A DNA stretch of 64,000 bases from Marine Group I thaumarchaeote (GCA_013390785.1 JACASW010000002.1:56331-120330); one strand, 5' to 3'. Counted from the first letter of the stretch, positions 43,684 through 53,483 are shown. Notes: generated by a model not told the origin, from the sequence alone. Translations and numbers: made by a program.

Positions 43684-44310
43684 TTGAAAACTTCAGCTAT
43701 AATTCCAGTTAAGACATTTTCCAAAGCTAAAACAAGACTGAACTTAGAACAGGCATGCAAAGAAGAGATATGCAGCATTATGTTACAAGAAGTTCTTAAC
43801 ACAATATCCAATTGTAAACGTATTAGCAAAGTAGTTCTTGTATCAAAGGATGAAGCAGCATTGAAGATTGGAAGACAATTTAATGCTGTAGAAATTTTTG
43901 ATAATGAATCCGGAGTTAATGACGCAGTCAGTTTAGCTGATCAATATCTTTCTGATAAGGAGTTTGAGTGTTCAATTACATTTCCACAGGATATACCAAT
44001 AATGATATCTTCCGACATCGATGATTTACTAAGCTTTGTCAAATCCAAAAGTTCTGTGATTATTGTTCCATCTAGGCAGTTTAACGGAACAAATGCGTTA
44101 GTTAGATGTCCTACTGATATAATGAATACAAGATATGATATGGGAAGTTACACATTTCAGATGGACGCTGCAAAGACTAAAACTAAAAACATATCAATTG
44201 CGCTTATTCGTAGAATGATGCTTGACATTGATGACGAATCTGATCTTGCATTCATGCTAAAGCAAAACGCTAAACCAGATTTCTGTAAAAAAATTGAATC
44301 ATGCATTTAG
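43684..44310 (+). CDS. cofC: 2-phospho-L-lactate guanylyltransferase CofC
   Basis: Activates phospholactate (or PEP) with GTP to the donor used by CofD. The 208-residue nucleotidyltransferase opens with AIIPVKTFSKAKTRLN, the NTP-binding loop, and has FPQDIPIM (metal-binding Asp, about residue 102) and FNGTNALVRCP. It starts with TTG directly after cofD and overlaps the convergent CPBP gene by 12 bases. CofE is not in the window. Confidence 0.93.
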   Translation: MKTSAIIPVKTFSKAKTRLNLEQACKEEICSIMLQEVLNTISNCKRISKVVLVSKDEAALKIGRQFNAVEIFDNESGVNDAVSLADQYLSDKEFECSITFPQDIPIMISSDIDDLLSFVKSKSSVIIVPSRQFNGTNALVRCPTDIMNTRYDMGSYTFQMDAAKTKTKNISIALIRRMMLDIDDESDLAFMLKQNAKPDFCKKIESCI

Positions 44311-45288
44311 TGCATGCTTTTTCGAGTGGGCATAATTTAACACTAAAACTGCAACTGAGATTATTCCAGTTATAATCAAGATTAATTCAAGCGTACTAAG
44401 AAGAGAATGTGAAAATGCATCAACAATGGATATTTGATTGATTTCAGCCACAACATATCCATAAGAAAAAATAAAATAATTTGTTGCCCAATGAATTAGA
44501 ATAGCAGGAAGAAAGCCATATCTAAAATAAACCCATCCAATTATAATTCCACTAGCAGCTGCCTGTGCAAATTTTCCAACACTCCATGCCTCATCTGAAA
44601 AAATATGTGCTGCACCAAAAAGTATGCCAACTATGACAATAACTGATAATGCTTTTTTCGTATTTACATTACGAAGGTTTTGCCATGGCCACCATAATGA
44701 TTTTACCAGAAATTTAAAGGATAATTTGTGAGAATATAACATAAAGAGTGGAAGTCCTATCAGCACAACTCGGAAACCAAACTCTTCTATTATTGGTGCA
44801 AGAGATATATCAAAAAACTGTATTAGTTGATTTGGTGCTTCTGGTTGCTCAACAGAAATTCCAACAAATTCCTGTATAGCAATTATACTACCTGATATAA
44901 TTATAAGAACAGAAAACCATTTGATGACAGTGACAATATAGCTATCTTGAATTTTATATTTTTCACCAGAAACCATTGATTGTAATACGGCAACGAAATT
45001 TTTTTTTGGACCAAAGATAGCAGCTGTAAAGAGAATCAAAAAAGTACACCATATTACAGCAAATCCATCTCCCAACTCAAATTGTATTGGAACTTCAAAA
45101 CCTATTCCTGCAAGAAAAAGGCTTAGACCATCCATAGGATATTCATATGTTATATCATCTCCAATTTCTGAATTAAAAACCAGATACGCACCAACTGGAA
45201 ATGATAATATCATTAAACAAAAAATTACTGTTATTAAAGCAGTATGTGGTATTGCTAGTGCTTGCAAAATTTTGTTTTGTGACGACAC
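44299..45288 (-). CDS. CPBP-family intramembrane metalloprotease
   Basis: A 329-residue polytopic protein of the CAAX-protease/bacteriocin-processing (ABI) family. Motif 1 is EEFGFRVVL (Glu-Glu-x3-Arg, about residue 160), motif 2 is LFGAAHIFSD (His), and motif 3 is ILIHWATNYF (His and Asn), together the metal site inside the membrane. About eight spans. The substrate is unknown; archaeal members may process prenylated or membrane proteins. It follows eIF1 by 6 bases on the same strand. Confidence 0.88.
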   Translation of the reverse strand: MSSQNKILQALAIPHTALITVIFCLMILSFPVGAYLVFNSEIGDDITYEYPMDGLSLFLAGIGFEVPIQFELGDGFAVIWCTFLILFTAAIFGPKKNFVAVLQSMVSGEKYKIQDSYIVTVIKWFSVLIIISGSIIAIQEFVGISVEQPEAPNQLIQFFDISLAPIIEEFGFRVVLIGLPLFMLYSHKLSFKFLVKSLWWPWQNLRNVNTKKALSVIVIVGILFGAAHIFSDEAWSVGKFAQAAASGIIIGWVYFRYGFLPAILIHWATNYFIFSYGYVVAEINQISIVDAFSHSLLSTLELILIITGIISVAVLVLNYAHSKKHALNA

Positions 45289-45294
45289 TTTTTT

Positions 45295-45603
45295 TCAGTG
45301 TAATTCTATTGTTTCCGCAGCAAACCCAAGCTTTACCAATGTATCTTTAATTGTGTCTCTATGGTCACCCTGCAAAAAAACATATCCTTCTTTTGCCGTT
45401 CCACCACATGCATATTTGTTTTTTAGTTCCCTCGCAACATTTTCTAAGTTGTTAATCTTAGGATCAAGACCCTCAATCATTGTTCCCTTTTTTCTAAAAC
45501 GTCTAGTCTCAAGACGTATTATAATATGAGTACTATCTTTGTCAAGGTCACCACAGGCGCACAAGTCGTCAGGAAGTCCACACGTATTACAAATAACCGC
45601 CAT
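45295..45603 (-). CDS. Translation initiation factor eIF1/SUI1 homologue
   Basis: Start-codon selection factor. The 102-residue protein has an N-terminal CNTCGLPDDLCACG zinc-like cluster and then the SUI1 fold: RRFRKKGTMIEGLD (about residue 36), KNKYACGGTAKEG (about residue 61), and VFLQGDHRDTIKDTLVKLGF. Length matches archaeal aIF1. It is upstream of the CPBP protease gene and could share an mRNA with it. Confidence 0.93.
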   Translation of the reverse strand: MAVICNTCGLPDDLCACGDLDKDSTHIIIRLETRRFRKKGTMIEGLDPKINNLENVARELKNKYACGGTAKEGYVFLQGDHRDTIKDTLVKLGFAAETIELH

Positions 45604-45710
45604 TAGTTTGATGTCTCATGCCTTAGCATATTATTAAGCCTTATCGATATAATACACAATAAATTCACAGGATACTAGTATTTTTTACAAACTAATTTAG
45701 CATTATATTA

Positions 45711-46037
45711 TTGCCAAACGATTTAACACAGAAAGCGATTAAGATGATACTTGATGGTGGCACTCTACTGAGTGAACCCTGTCCATACTGTAAAGGTGTG
45801 AGAGTTATGAAAGATGGTCATGCATTGTGCGTAAATTGTGGAAAGGAGCCTGAACAAAAGTCGGCAAAAACAGAGATCAAGGAAGAAAAATCCAATTCTG
45901 CTCTAAAAATACTGGAAGAAAAACTTGAAAAATTATCTACTCAGCTTGAGAGTGAAAACGAACCGGCAAAACAACAAGAACTGATAAAATCCATAGATTC
46001 ACTAGTAAATGTTATAGCAAAATTAAAGTCAAATTAA
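45711..46037 (+). CDS. ZNRD2/SSSCA1-like Zn-ribbon protein
   Basis: A 108-residue protein of the Sjogren's autoantigen/p27 (ZNRD2) type. The N-terminal AIKMILDGGTLLSEPCPYC helps form a zinc ribbon with CVNCGKE. The second half is an acidic/basic coiled coil (LKILEEKLEKLSTQLESE). Function of the archaeal members is unknown. Start is TTG; no ATG lies nearby. It precedes the Sec61 beta gene on the same strand. Confidence 0.85.
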   Translation: MPNDLTQKAIKMILDGGTLLSEPCPYCKGVRVMKDGHALCVNCGKEPEQKSAKTEIKEEKSNSALKILEEKLEKLSTQLESENEPAKQQELIKSIDSLVNVIAKLKSN

Positions 46038-46077
46038 AAAAGTTTTTATCTTTACCTTTTTGTTTTCAATATTAGGT

Positions 46078-46245
46078 ATGGCTGATAAAAAGAAAAATGC
46101 ACCACTACCAGCATCTAGTGCAGGGCTACTAAGATTCTTTGAGGATGAAACCAGGGGAGTTAAAATTGATCCAAAAATCATCATTTGTATGCCAATAAGC
46201 ATTGTTGTAATCTCATGGGTACTTGATCTACTTTTCATTCCATAA
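46078..46245 (+). CDS. secG: Preprotein translocase subunit Sec61 beta
   Basis: Small tail-anchored subunit of the SecYEG translocon. From the ATG at 46078 it is 55 residues: a charged N-terminal half (ADKKKNAPLPASSAGLLRFF), the conserved DETRGVKIDPK segment, and one C-terminal span (IIICMPISIVVISWVLDLLF). The longer frame to 46060 adds six residues not typical of the family. The DUF2070 membrane-protein gene begins 5 bases downstream. Confidence 0.93.
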   Translation: MADKKKNAPLPASSAGLLRFFEDETRGVKIDPKIIICMPISIVVISWVLDLLFIP

Positions 46246-46250
46246 ATATT

Positions 46251-47993
46251 ATGTCAGAATCAAAGGATATTGAAAATATTCACAGACGGTATTCATTCAC
46301 TCTAATAAATCCTGCATCATTCTATGTTTCATTAACTGGGTCTGTTGCCATTACGGCCATAATTTCTTTCCTTTGCTTTAACAACTACATTCAAAATTAT
46401 GAAATATTCTATCATCTACCAGCTGCTATAGGTGCATTACTTGCTATACAGTACATTGATTCACGATTTACAAGACATAAAGAATATTCTAAATCATTAC
46501 ACATGTCATTTTTTGGAAATGCATTGTGGCTGATTACTATAGTAGGAGGAATTATTGGTTCTGCTATACTATCAAAGGAGCCAACATTGTTTTATGTTGC
46601 TGTTGGTGCGTTGATATTTTCTAGCTTTAGAATTGGAATTATGACTACCACACTTGGAATTAGTATGAAAAAAGCATGCGTGCTGTGTTTTGTTCAACCA
46701 TTAGCAATGTTCTTCGCCCTAATTCCAATCGATATGTGGTCTGTTCTTTATGATGTACAATCATTAGTATTTGGAATCGCATTCCTAGCTATTGCAGTCA
46801 TGTGGTCATATCTTACAAATAGATCTGGTTTACCACTGATAAAAAGCACACACAAATTATTGCAGGCATATTTGCAGTCCGTATCACAAAATGATCCAAG
46901 CGATATGGAATCAATAATACTTGAAACATCAAAATCATCAGATATTTCAACTTCTCAAATTCGTTTCTCCACAAAAGATGATAAAAATGACTTCAGAATG
47001 ATATTACCTGATCTCCATCCAGGTCCTTTTCATCCAGTTGGTGGAAGTAACATTCCATATCAAATCTATAAAACTATGAATTCATCTGCAATGGTGTTAC
47101 ATAGTATTTCTGATCATTCTCTTAACCTACCCTCACAACAAGACGTGCAGGATTACCTACAGGAATTATCAAAAAGTCAAGTATCAACAAATGGTTTGAC
47201 ATGCACTGAACCTGTTACTGCACAGATAAACAAAGCACGTGCTGTTGGAATACGCCTTGATCAGACAGCATTATTGTTCCTGTCATTATCTCCACATGGC
47301 ATGGAGGACGTTCCTGTCATACTAAAGACCGAGATTGAACAGATGGCAAAAAACAGAAATTTCCAACATGCGTTAATAGTTGATACTCACAACGCTATGG
47401 GAGGAGAAATATCACAGGAAGACTCGGAGGATTTGACGACAGCCGCAAAAAATGTACTTGATATTCTCATAACAAAAACCAACCATCCATTAGAATATGG
47501 CTATGCAAATTCACAATCTATGGATATTCAGACCAATGATCTTGCTGGCGGTGGAATTGGAATGCTTTGTCTTGCTTTTGATCAACGGAAATACTTTTTG
47601 TGTTGGGCAGACGCTAATAATATGGAAAATGGTGTACGTGAAAAAATAGTAACCCATCTAAAAAATAACGGCTGTGAATTAGTTGAAATGTTTACTTCTG
47701 ATACACATTCTACAACAATGGGAGTAAGAAATAGAAATGGTTACTATGAGCTTGGAAGTGTTACCAAATCAGAAAGATTATCAAACTGGTGTCTATCTAT
47801 TGCAAAGCAAGCAGAAAAAAATGTCGCTCCAGGTAAATTTGAAATTTTAGAAAATAGTGCAAAAGTTAGGATTATGGGGTCAGGAATTTTTGAGCATCTT
47901 TCCAGAGCACTAGATAACTCTTTGAAGGTAACGCAAGGATTTATGATCTTATGTACAGGAATTTTCTTGTTGTCTATTTTTCTATGGTTCTAA
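46251..47993 (+). CDS. DUF2070-family membrane protein
   Basis: A 580-residue archaeal membrane protein. Residues 20-200 and the last 25 residues are hydrophobic (about seven spans); the middle is a soluble domain with DLHPGPFHPVGGSNIP (about residue 255), HSISDHSLNLPSQQD, and VDTHNAMGGEISQED (about residue 376). The His/Asp pattern suggests a metal-dependent hydrolase, but the family function is not known to me. It follows secG closely and overlaps the convergent Mrr-like gene by 20 bases. Confidence 0.88.
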   Translation: MSESKDIENIHRRYSFTLINPASFYVSLTGSVAITAIISFLCFNNYIQNYEIFYHLPAAIGALLAIQYIDSRFTRHKEYSKSLHMSFFGNALWLITIVGGIIGSAILSKEPTLFYVAVGALIFSSFRIGIMTTTLGISMKKACVLCFVQPLAMFFALIPIDMWSVLYDVQSLVFGIAFLAIAVMWSYLTNRSGLPLIKSTHKLLQAYLQSVSQNDPSDMESIILETSKSSDISTSQIRFSTKDDKNDFRMILPDLHPGPFHPVGGSNIPYQIYKTMNSSAMVLHSISDHSLNLPSQQDVQDYLQELSKSQVSTNGLTCTEPVTAQINKARAVGIRLDQTALLFLSLSPHGMEDVPVILKTEIEQMAKNRNFQHALIVDTHNAMGGEISQEDSEDLTTAAKNVLDILITKTNHPLEYGYANSQSMDIQTNDLAGGGIGMLCLAFDQRKYFLCWADANNMENGVREKIVTHLKNNGCELVEMFTSDTHSTTMGVRNRNGYYELGSVTKSERLSNWCLSIAKQAEKNVAPGKFEILENSAKVRIMGSGIFEHLSRALDNSLKVTQGFMILCTGIFLLSIFLWF

Positions 47994-48432
47994 TTTCTTC
48001 CAAATTTCCATAGAACTCATCAATAAATGAGGAAAATTGTATTATTGGAACGATAGGAACTTTGCTAACAAATTTGGTTTCCTCCTGATATAACGTAACA
48101 ATTACTGGTGCAGCAACAACGTCATCTGTATTTGCCACATAGTGCTTCACACGATCTATTTGCCTTAGAACAATTTTCTCAAGTGCAGAATTAGTCATCC
48201 TTTTCCAGTGCTTGCAATCAATAAGCACTGCAACACCAAGATGTATGCCAACTACATCTATTTCCATTGTTGGCTTCCTCATCCTAAAGTTGCGTATGAC
48301 TTCAAAGTTTTTTGATTCCAGTATTTCAGCTACCAAACCCTCAAAGTCTTTCCAATCAACATCACGCGATGCTTCCTCAATGGGCACTCCAGACTTTATT
48401 GCTGACAGTGCAGTTTTCAGTTTGTTTTTCAT
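47974..48432 (-). CDS. Mrr-like restriction endonuclease-fold protein
   Basis: A 152-residue PD-(D/E)XK nuclease-fold protein. DFEGLVAEILESKNFEV resembles the first helix of Mrr-cat domains, EIDVVGIH carries the catalytic Asp, and VLIDCKHWKR the (D/Q)xK motif. The fold is clear, but no methyltransferase or specificity gene is adjacent, so this is more likely a repair or housekeeping nuclease than a restriction system. Its real substrate is unknown. Confidence 0.8.
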   Translation of the reverse strand: MKNKLKTALSAIKSGVPIEEASRDVDWKDFEGLVAEILESKNFEVIRNFRMRKPTMEIDVVGIHLGVAVLIDCKHWKRMTNSALEKIVLRQIDRVKHYVANTDDVVAAPVIVTLYQEETKFVSKVPIVPIIQFSSFIDEFYGNLEEIRTIEK

Positions 48433-48494
48433 AAAAAACTACCGAATAGATTTTTTGTTAACGCCTAATGAACCTTAAATTATGATGACATGTC

Positions 48495-50996
48495 ATGTCT
48501 TGCATGAAATTTTGTCTAGTTTTCCTAGCAACAATCTTGTTCATATCACCATTCATGCTTCATTATTCATTTGCAGAAAAGGGAACCTTCGTTGATGAGG
48601 TTAAGTTCATCCAGTATCTGGATGAAAATACGGCACTTGAGGAAGTACGTAATGGTAATTTGGATATTTACTTTTTTCGCGTCTCCTCAGATAGGATAGA
48701 ATCAGACAAAGCAAGGGAAGGCATCCAGGTCTTTGAATCCACTGGAGGCTCATACAGCATGCTGGTAAACCCGTCCATCTCTGATAAATTTAATCCGTTT
48801 TCAATCACCGAGTTAAGATTTGCACTGAACTATCTCATAGACAGAAATCTAATTGTTAACGAACTTATTGGTGGTTATGGCAATGCAATGATTTCAAACT
48901 ATGGAATATTTTCTGCTGATTACCTTTCCATCATCGAGGAACTAGAGTCATTCCATTTCAAATACAACCCAGCATTAGCTGATGAGATAATTTCACACGA
49001 GCTTGAAGGAGCTGGTGCTGAGAAGATTGACGGCCTCTGGCATTATAATGGTAAACAAATTGAAATTACATTTTTTATTAGAAGTGATGATCCTGTAAGA
49101 AAGTCCATAGGTGAGATTCTATCTTCGGAACTTGAAAAGATTGGTTTCAAGGTGAACAAGGATTTTGGTGATCTGAACAAGGCGTTTGTTGTTGTTTATG
49201 GTTCAGATCCGGCAGACCAAAAATGGCATCTTTACACTGAAGGTTGGGGAAGCTCAGGATTTTCAAAGTATGATTCTGTTGGGTTGGCACAAATGTATTC
49301 ACCGTGGTTTTCCAACATGCCTGGAAATAATGATCCAACATACTGGAATTACGAAAATGATTACATCGACTCCATAACCAAAAAAATCTATGTTAGTGAC
49401 TTCAAATCTTCTGATGAAAGATCCTCACTGATTAAACAAGCAACAAAAGAGGGCGTAACCGAATCTGTTCGAATATTTCTTGCAAGCAAGACAGACCAAT
49501 ATGTTGCCAATGACAATGTTGACGGCGTGATCAACGCACTTGGTGCTGGAGTCCCAACTAGATTCACAGCAATTAATGCAGAATCTGATGATAATTCATT
49601 GGTAGTAGGAGTCAAACAAATCTATCAGGGTGCATGGAATCCAGTTAGCGGATTTAGCGATACATACAGCAATCAAATATGGTTGAACATTTATGATCCT
49701 GGAGTTTTTAGCCATCCATTTACTGGCAAGACTATTCCAATCCGTACAGACTGGCACGTTGAAAATTTTGGCAGTGATGCAAAAATCAACGTTCCTGATG
49801 ATGCAATCTCATGGGACATAGATACTCAAAGATGGGAGAACGTTGGAGTTGGTAGGGAAGCAACAAGCAAGATTACATTTGATCTAATACTTGGTAATTG
49901 GCATCACGAGCAGAAGATGGACATGAATGACATATTGTACAACATGTATTTCCTACAAGAGTGGGGCTCTGAATTGCATGATGGTGATGGTACATACGAT
50001 TCCGAATATTCTCCGCAGGCTGCACAAAACGCCAAAACGCTAGTGGGAATAAAGCAGATAGATGATGATACTGTAGAGGTTTATGTTGATTATTGGCACT
50101 TTGATGAGGCCGAGATAGCTGCGTGGGCAACACCTTGGAGCAGTATGCCATGGGAGATTGTCGCTGCATCAGAAGACGCTGTCCTTGACGGTAAGGTTTC
50201 CTTCTCACGTTCTGGCGGAGTTAGCAAGAGTGTAAGCTGGCTTTCATTGATTGTTCCTAATGATGCGAACATAATCAAAGAGCATCTTACTGAATTCAAG
50301 GAATCAAAATACATTCCATCATCATTGCAAGATTCGGAACACGATTGGCAGTATTTTGAGGGGCGCTATGATGCTGCTATAAGATGGATTGATGAAAACA
50401 AACATGCCGTAATAAGCAATGGACCTTTTTACCTTGACAACTATTCACCAGAGTCAAGAACCATCACCATAAACTCATTTGATTCAACTGGATATCCATT
50501 TGATGCCGGCAAGTGGGAAAAGTTTGAGCAAATTAAATTTCCAAAAATTACTAATGTTGAAATTCCAAATGTTGTAGATTTGAAAAAACCACTTTCAATT
50601 TTAGTACAGACAACAGATTCTTCCACAATTCATTATTTCATCTCAAATCCTAAGGGCGAAACAGTTGCATCAGGCATCAAGCCAGTTGACAATAATTCAT
50701 CTGAAATTGCGCTAACAGAGGCAGAAACTTTGCGTCTTGTTGTTGGTGCAAATACACTAAAGATCTTCTCCTCATCGGATGAGGCGTTAAGACCTGATGT
50801 CTATGATACTAGTTTTCTTGTAGTTGAAGGACAAACCGAACTTCCAACCATTCCAATTTCTCAAACAGAAAGTAGTTCTGAAGATACATCATATGCAGGA
50901 ATACTTTCGATAATTGTCGGTGCAATCATAGTTGGAATAATAGTATACATCAGAAGAAAAAGAAAGACCCAGGCATCAATTAACGTGGAAAATTAG
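48495..50996 (+). CDS. Membrane-anchored family 5 solute-binding protein (orphan)
   Basis: An 833-residue extracellular binding protein of the oligopeptide/nickel type (SBP_bac_5). There is a signal peptide (residues 1-27), a long lobed domain with FRVSSDRIESDK, LRFALNYLIDRNLIVNELI and DWQYFEGRYDAAIRWI, and a C-terminal membrane anchor (about residues 800-820, then RRKRK). The family's usual dpp/opp permease and ATPase genes are not adjacent. It is longer than typical members (500-600), so extra domains or a beta-domain before the anchor are likely. Ligand unknown. Confidence 0.9.
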   Translation: MSCMKFCLVFLATILFISPFMLHYSFAEKGTFVDEVKFIQYLDENTALEEVRNGNLDIYFFRVSSDRIESDKAREGIQVFESTGGSYSMLVNPSISDKFNPFSITELRFALNYLIDRNLIVNELIGGYGNAMISNYGIFSADYLSIIEELESFHFKYNPALADEIISHELEGAGAEKIDGLWHYNGKQIEITFFIRSDDPVRKSIGEILSSELEKIGFKVNKDFGDLNKAFVVVYGSDPADQKWHLYTEGWGSSGFSKYDSVGLAQMYSPWFSNMPGNNDPTYWNYENDYIDSITKKIYVSDFKSSDERSSLIKQATKEGVTESVRIFLASKTDQYVANDNVDGVINALGAGVPTRFTAINAESDDNSLVVGVKQIYQGAWNPVSGFSDTYSNQIWLNIYDPGVFSHPFTGKTIPIRTDWHVENFGSDAKINVPDDAISWDIDTQRWENVGVGREATSKITFDLILGNWHHEQKMDMNDILYNMYFLQEWGSELHDGDGTYDSEYSPQAAQNAKTLVGIKQIDDDTVEVYVDYWHFDEAEIAAWATPWSSMPWEIVAASEDAVLDGKVSFSRSGGVSKSVSWLSLIVPNDANIIKEHLTEFKESKYIPSSLQDSEHDWQYFEGRYDAAIRWIDENKHAVISNGPFYLDNYSPESRTITINSFDSTGYPFDAGKWEKFEQIKFPKITNVEIPNVVDLKKPLSILVQTTDSSTIHYFISNPKGETVASGIKPVDNNSSEIALTEAETLRLVVGANTLKIFSSSDEALRPDVYDTSFLVVEGQTELPTIPISQTESSSEDTSYAGILSIIVGAIIVGIIVYIRRKRKTQASINVEN

Positions 50997-51157
50997 CCAA
51001 AGCCAGGATCGACACCAACCACTTTTTTAATTTCCTTGACTTTTCCCCTGAATAATTCTATCATTTCTTTATCGGTATAACCAAGTACTATTTTTTCTTG
51101 GAATTTCAATTCTTCAAGCAATCGTATTATTTCTGCGATTTTTTCCTTATCGTCCAT
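50993..51157 (-). CDS. Small helical protein (54 residues)
   Basis: A 54-codon gene too short for usual calling: MDDKEKIAEIIRLLEELKFQ, then GYTDKEMIELF and a C-terminal VVGVDPGFG. It has a regular helix-like charge pattern and fills an otherwise unexplained gap. It overlaps the convergent binding-protein gene by 4 bases, the usual packing in this genome. Function unknown. Confidence 0.7.
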   Translation of the reverse strand: MDDKEKIAEIIRLLEELKFQEKIVLGYTDKEMIELFRGKVKEIKKVVGVDPGFG

Positions 51158-51188
51158 GATATTCCAAGATAATACTCCTGATTAAATC

Positions 51189-51815
51189 TTAGCGAGGTTT
51201 TTTTCCTATAACAAACAGTGTACCAAACTCCCGCTTCCACTTTGCTCTGTGTTTTGGATCTTTTACTTGTCTTGCAGTTGTCTTAAAGCCAGCATCCTTG
51301 AACATCTTCTTCCATTCAGTTTTAGAACGCAAGTCCATTGGTACTTTCATAACTTTTGTCCATCTTTTGGTGAGATGATTGTCACTGTAAAAGTCAGTCC
51401 CACAGTAAAATGACCCACCAGTATTTAGCATCTTGAAAACTTTAGCCAGTGCTGGCTCCATCGGCACCGAATAGTATAATGATTCCATGGAAAAAATTAC
51501 GTCAAACTTACCGACATAATTCCAGGATTCAAGGTCAGTGCATACGTATTTTTCCTTTTTTGAAGCACTGTTCGATATGGCTCTTTTTATCATGTTTTTG
51601 CTCTTGTCTATCCCAACTGCCTTTTTGCATTTTGGTAGTTGCGCAATTTTCCTGACAACCCATCCATTGCCGCACCCGATGTCTAGGAACGAAAATTGTT
51701 TGTCAAAGGAAATGCTACCTAGAAACTTACCTACAGTAACTCCATGGCCTTCTTCCATCTCTTCTGCCCTTCCGGCTTTTGCCCATCTATCAAAGACTTT
51801 GGTTGTCTTGTCCAT
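51189..51815 (-). CDS. SAM-dependent methyltransferase
   Basis: A 208-residue class I methyltransferase. FLDIGCGNGWVVRKIAQL (about residues 40-57) is the SAM-binding motif I, VGIDKSKNMI motif post-I, and FDVIFSMESLYY motif II. The C-terminal half is basic. It starts next to the stop of the geranylgeranyl reductase gene with no gap, so it may methylate a lipid or quinone; a menaquinone methyltransferase is possible but not shown by a specific motif. Confidence 0.88.
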   Translation of the reverse strand: MDKTTKVFDRWAKAGRAEEMEEGHGVTVGKFLGSISFDKQFSFLDIGCGNGWVVRKIAQLPKCKKAVGIDKSKNMIKRAISNSASKKEKYVCTDLESWNYVGKFDVIFSMESLYYSVPMEPALAKVFKMLNTGGSFYCGTDFYSDNHLTKRWTKVMKVPMDLRSKTEWKKMFKDAGFKTTARQVKDPKHRAKWKREFGTLFVIGKKPR

Positions 51816-53021
51816 TCAAGCACCTTTTACAATATTGAAGAATTGCCGAACAGCTAGCATTGGGTGATGCGCTGCAAGCTTGACCATTTTTGATACTGTA
51901 AAGTCTGCTCTTACAAAATCTAAGAATTCGTCTGCTGTCAGGTTGCTGATGATGGCAATCTCCTTGTCCCAATCATCATCAGAAAGCCCTAGCCATTTGG
52001 CTTGAACTTTGTGGGCAGATTTTATTTTCGACTCGATCTCCTTTTTCCAAGTATCTTCATAGTGTTGTAGGGCTTTTTCAGAAGTGTCACCTGATTTGAT
52101 AGCTTTACTGGCTGCGTCTCCGGCAACTCTGCCATACTTTATTGCATATCGAATTCCCTCCAACACCAACGGATTTGCCATGCCTGCGGTATCTCCAACT
52201 AAAATTAAATTATCATAAACTGTCTTGCGTGACAGTCCTTCGTTTGGGATCAAACCATAATGAAACTCCTTCTTTGTTATCTTTCCCAAGTCCTTGATTG
52301 GTCCTACCCCTTTTTCAATCAACTCATCTAGCCTTTCAGTAGGATCCAATTCTGATTCTGGCTTTCCCACTCCGACTCCTATTCGCACGAGGTTTTTTCC
52401 AAGTGGGAATATCCACGCATATCCAGCTGGGGAATATATCTGACCTACCATAAGCCACCACGTGTCAGAATTTACATTCTCAACTTCCGCTTCGTATTCT
52501 GCACCCACGCCAAACCTGTTCCATTGCTTTACAAGACCAATTGACTTTGATACAGCAGATTGGAATCCACTTGCGTCAATCACCATCTTTGCACGAAAAA
52601 TTATTTCTTTATTTGATGATGATGCCTCTACTCCAACAACCTTTCCGTCTTCTGTAATTGTTTTGGTTACGTTTGTGTTGACAAAAATTTCCGCTCCGTT
52701 CTTTTTTGCCTGATCTGCCAAGAACCTGTAAGTCTTTCGTACGTCCAATACTGCAGCCTTTGGTTGGTCATTACTAATTGAGATTGTATTGTTTGGGGAA
52801 CAAAACTTGTATGTCCTAATTGGATTGTAGCAATCTTCCGGTATGCCAAACTCCTTTGCGTAGTCAATCCACGTTACGCCGCTGGTTCTTACCGTTTGCG
52901 CAACGTTTTCCTCCTTTTCTAGAAGGGCTACTTTTATCCCATTTTTTGCTGCGGCATATGCGGCTGACGAACCTGCCGGTCCAGCCCCTACCACAACTAG
53001 ATCATATTCACGCTCAGACAA
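51816..53021 (-). CDS. Geranylgeranyl reductase-family flavoprotein
   Basis: A 401-residue FAD-dependent reductase that in archaea saturates the isoprenoid chains of membrane lipids. The FAD site LVVVGAGPAGSSAAYAAAK (residues 8-26) and the second FAD motif LVGDTAGMANPLVLEG (about residue 280) are visible, along with PLGKNLVRIGVG. It leads a two-gene unit with the methyltransferase. A menaquinone side-chain saturase is the other main possibility. Confidence 0.9.
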   Translation of the reverse strand: MSEREYDLVVVGAGPAGSSAAYAAAKNGIKVALLEKEENVAQTVRTSGVTWIDYAKEFGIPEDCYNPIRTYKFCSPNNTISISNDQPKAAVLDVRKTYRFLADQAKKNGAEIFVNTNVTKTITEDGKVVGVEASSSNKEIIFRAKMVIDASGFQSAVSKSIGLVKQWNRFGVGAEYEAEVENVNSDTWWLMVGQIYSPAGYAWIFPLGKNLVRIGVGVGKPESELDPTERLDELIEKGVGPIKDLGKITKKEFHYGLIPNEGLSRKTVYDNLILVGDTAGMANPLVLEGIRYAIKYGRVAGDAASKAIKSGDTSEKALQHYEDTWKKEIESKIKSAHKVQAKWLGLSDDDWDKEIAIISNLTADEFLDFVRADFTVSKMVKLAAHHPMLAVRQFFNIVKGA

Positions 53022-53082
53022 TCATTGACTTTGATTAATACACCATTTGTATTTTTATTGGAGATCATCACTGATCCCATGA

Positions 53083-53481
53083 ATGTACGTACCAGAAATT
53101 CTGCAAAATAGGACATATCTACTTACATCTATTGCTCTGATAACCACCATTTCAGCACTAGGTCCATTTTTCGTTGAGGAAGCTTTTACCCTCCAGTTAG
53201 TAGCACATGAAACTCTTCATATTGCAGCAATTACTTTTGGTGTATTCCTTACAATACTTAGCATGATTGCATACAACACAACAAGAAACCGAAATATGGT
53301 TTTCACAGCGCTTGCATTTATAACATTCACAATTCTTTCAATCTTTCTTCTCGAAGAGGATATCAATGCTGACCGTTTGCAACACCAAGAGGCAGTTTGG
53401 GTAGATGTTTTACTTACGATAATGATTGGATTTTTCGGAATTGGTGTTTTCTCGAATCAAAAGTTTTCTAGAACAAAATAA
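53083..53481 (+). CDS. Small four-span membrane protein
   Basis: A 132-residue integral membrane protein with four hydrophobic segments (YLLTSIALITTISALGP, IAAITFGVFLTILSMIA, MVFTALAFITFTILSIFLL, VDVLLTIMIGFFGIGVF) and a conserved-looking LQLVAHETLHIAA between spans 1 and 2 and QHQEAVWVD between 3 and 4. The His and Glu could bind a metal or haem. No family is recognised. Confidence 0.72.
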   Translation: MYVPEILQNRTYLLTSIALITTISALGPFFVEEAFTLQLVAHETLHIAAITFGVFLTILSMIAYNTTRNRNMVFTALAFITFTILSIFLLEEDINADRLQHQEAVWVDVLLTIMIGFFGIGVFSNQKFSRTK

Positions 53482-53483
53482 AA

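Noticed and set aside
47974..48432. Restriction-modification system around the Mrr-like gene
   Set aside because: No methyltransferase, specificity or second nuclease gene is adjacent; a nuclease alone is not enough.
51790..51972. 60-codon minus ORF at the methyltransferase/reductase junction
   Set aside because: Out of frame with both clear genes, Ser/Cys-rich shadow.
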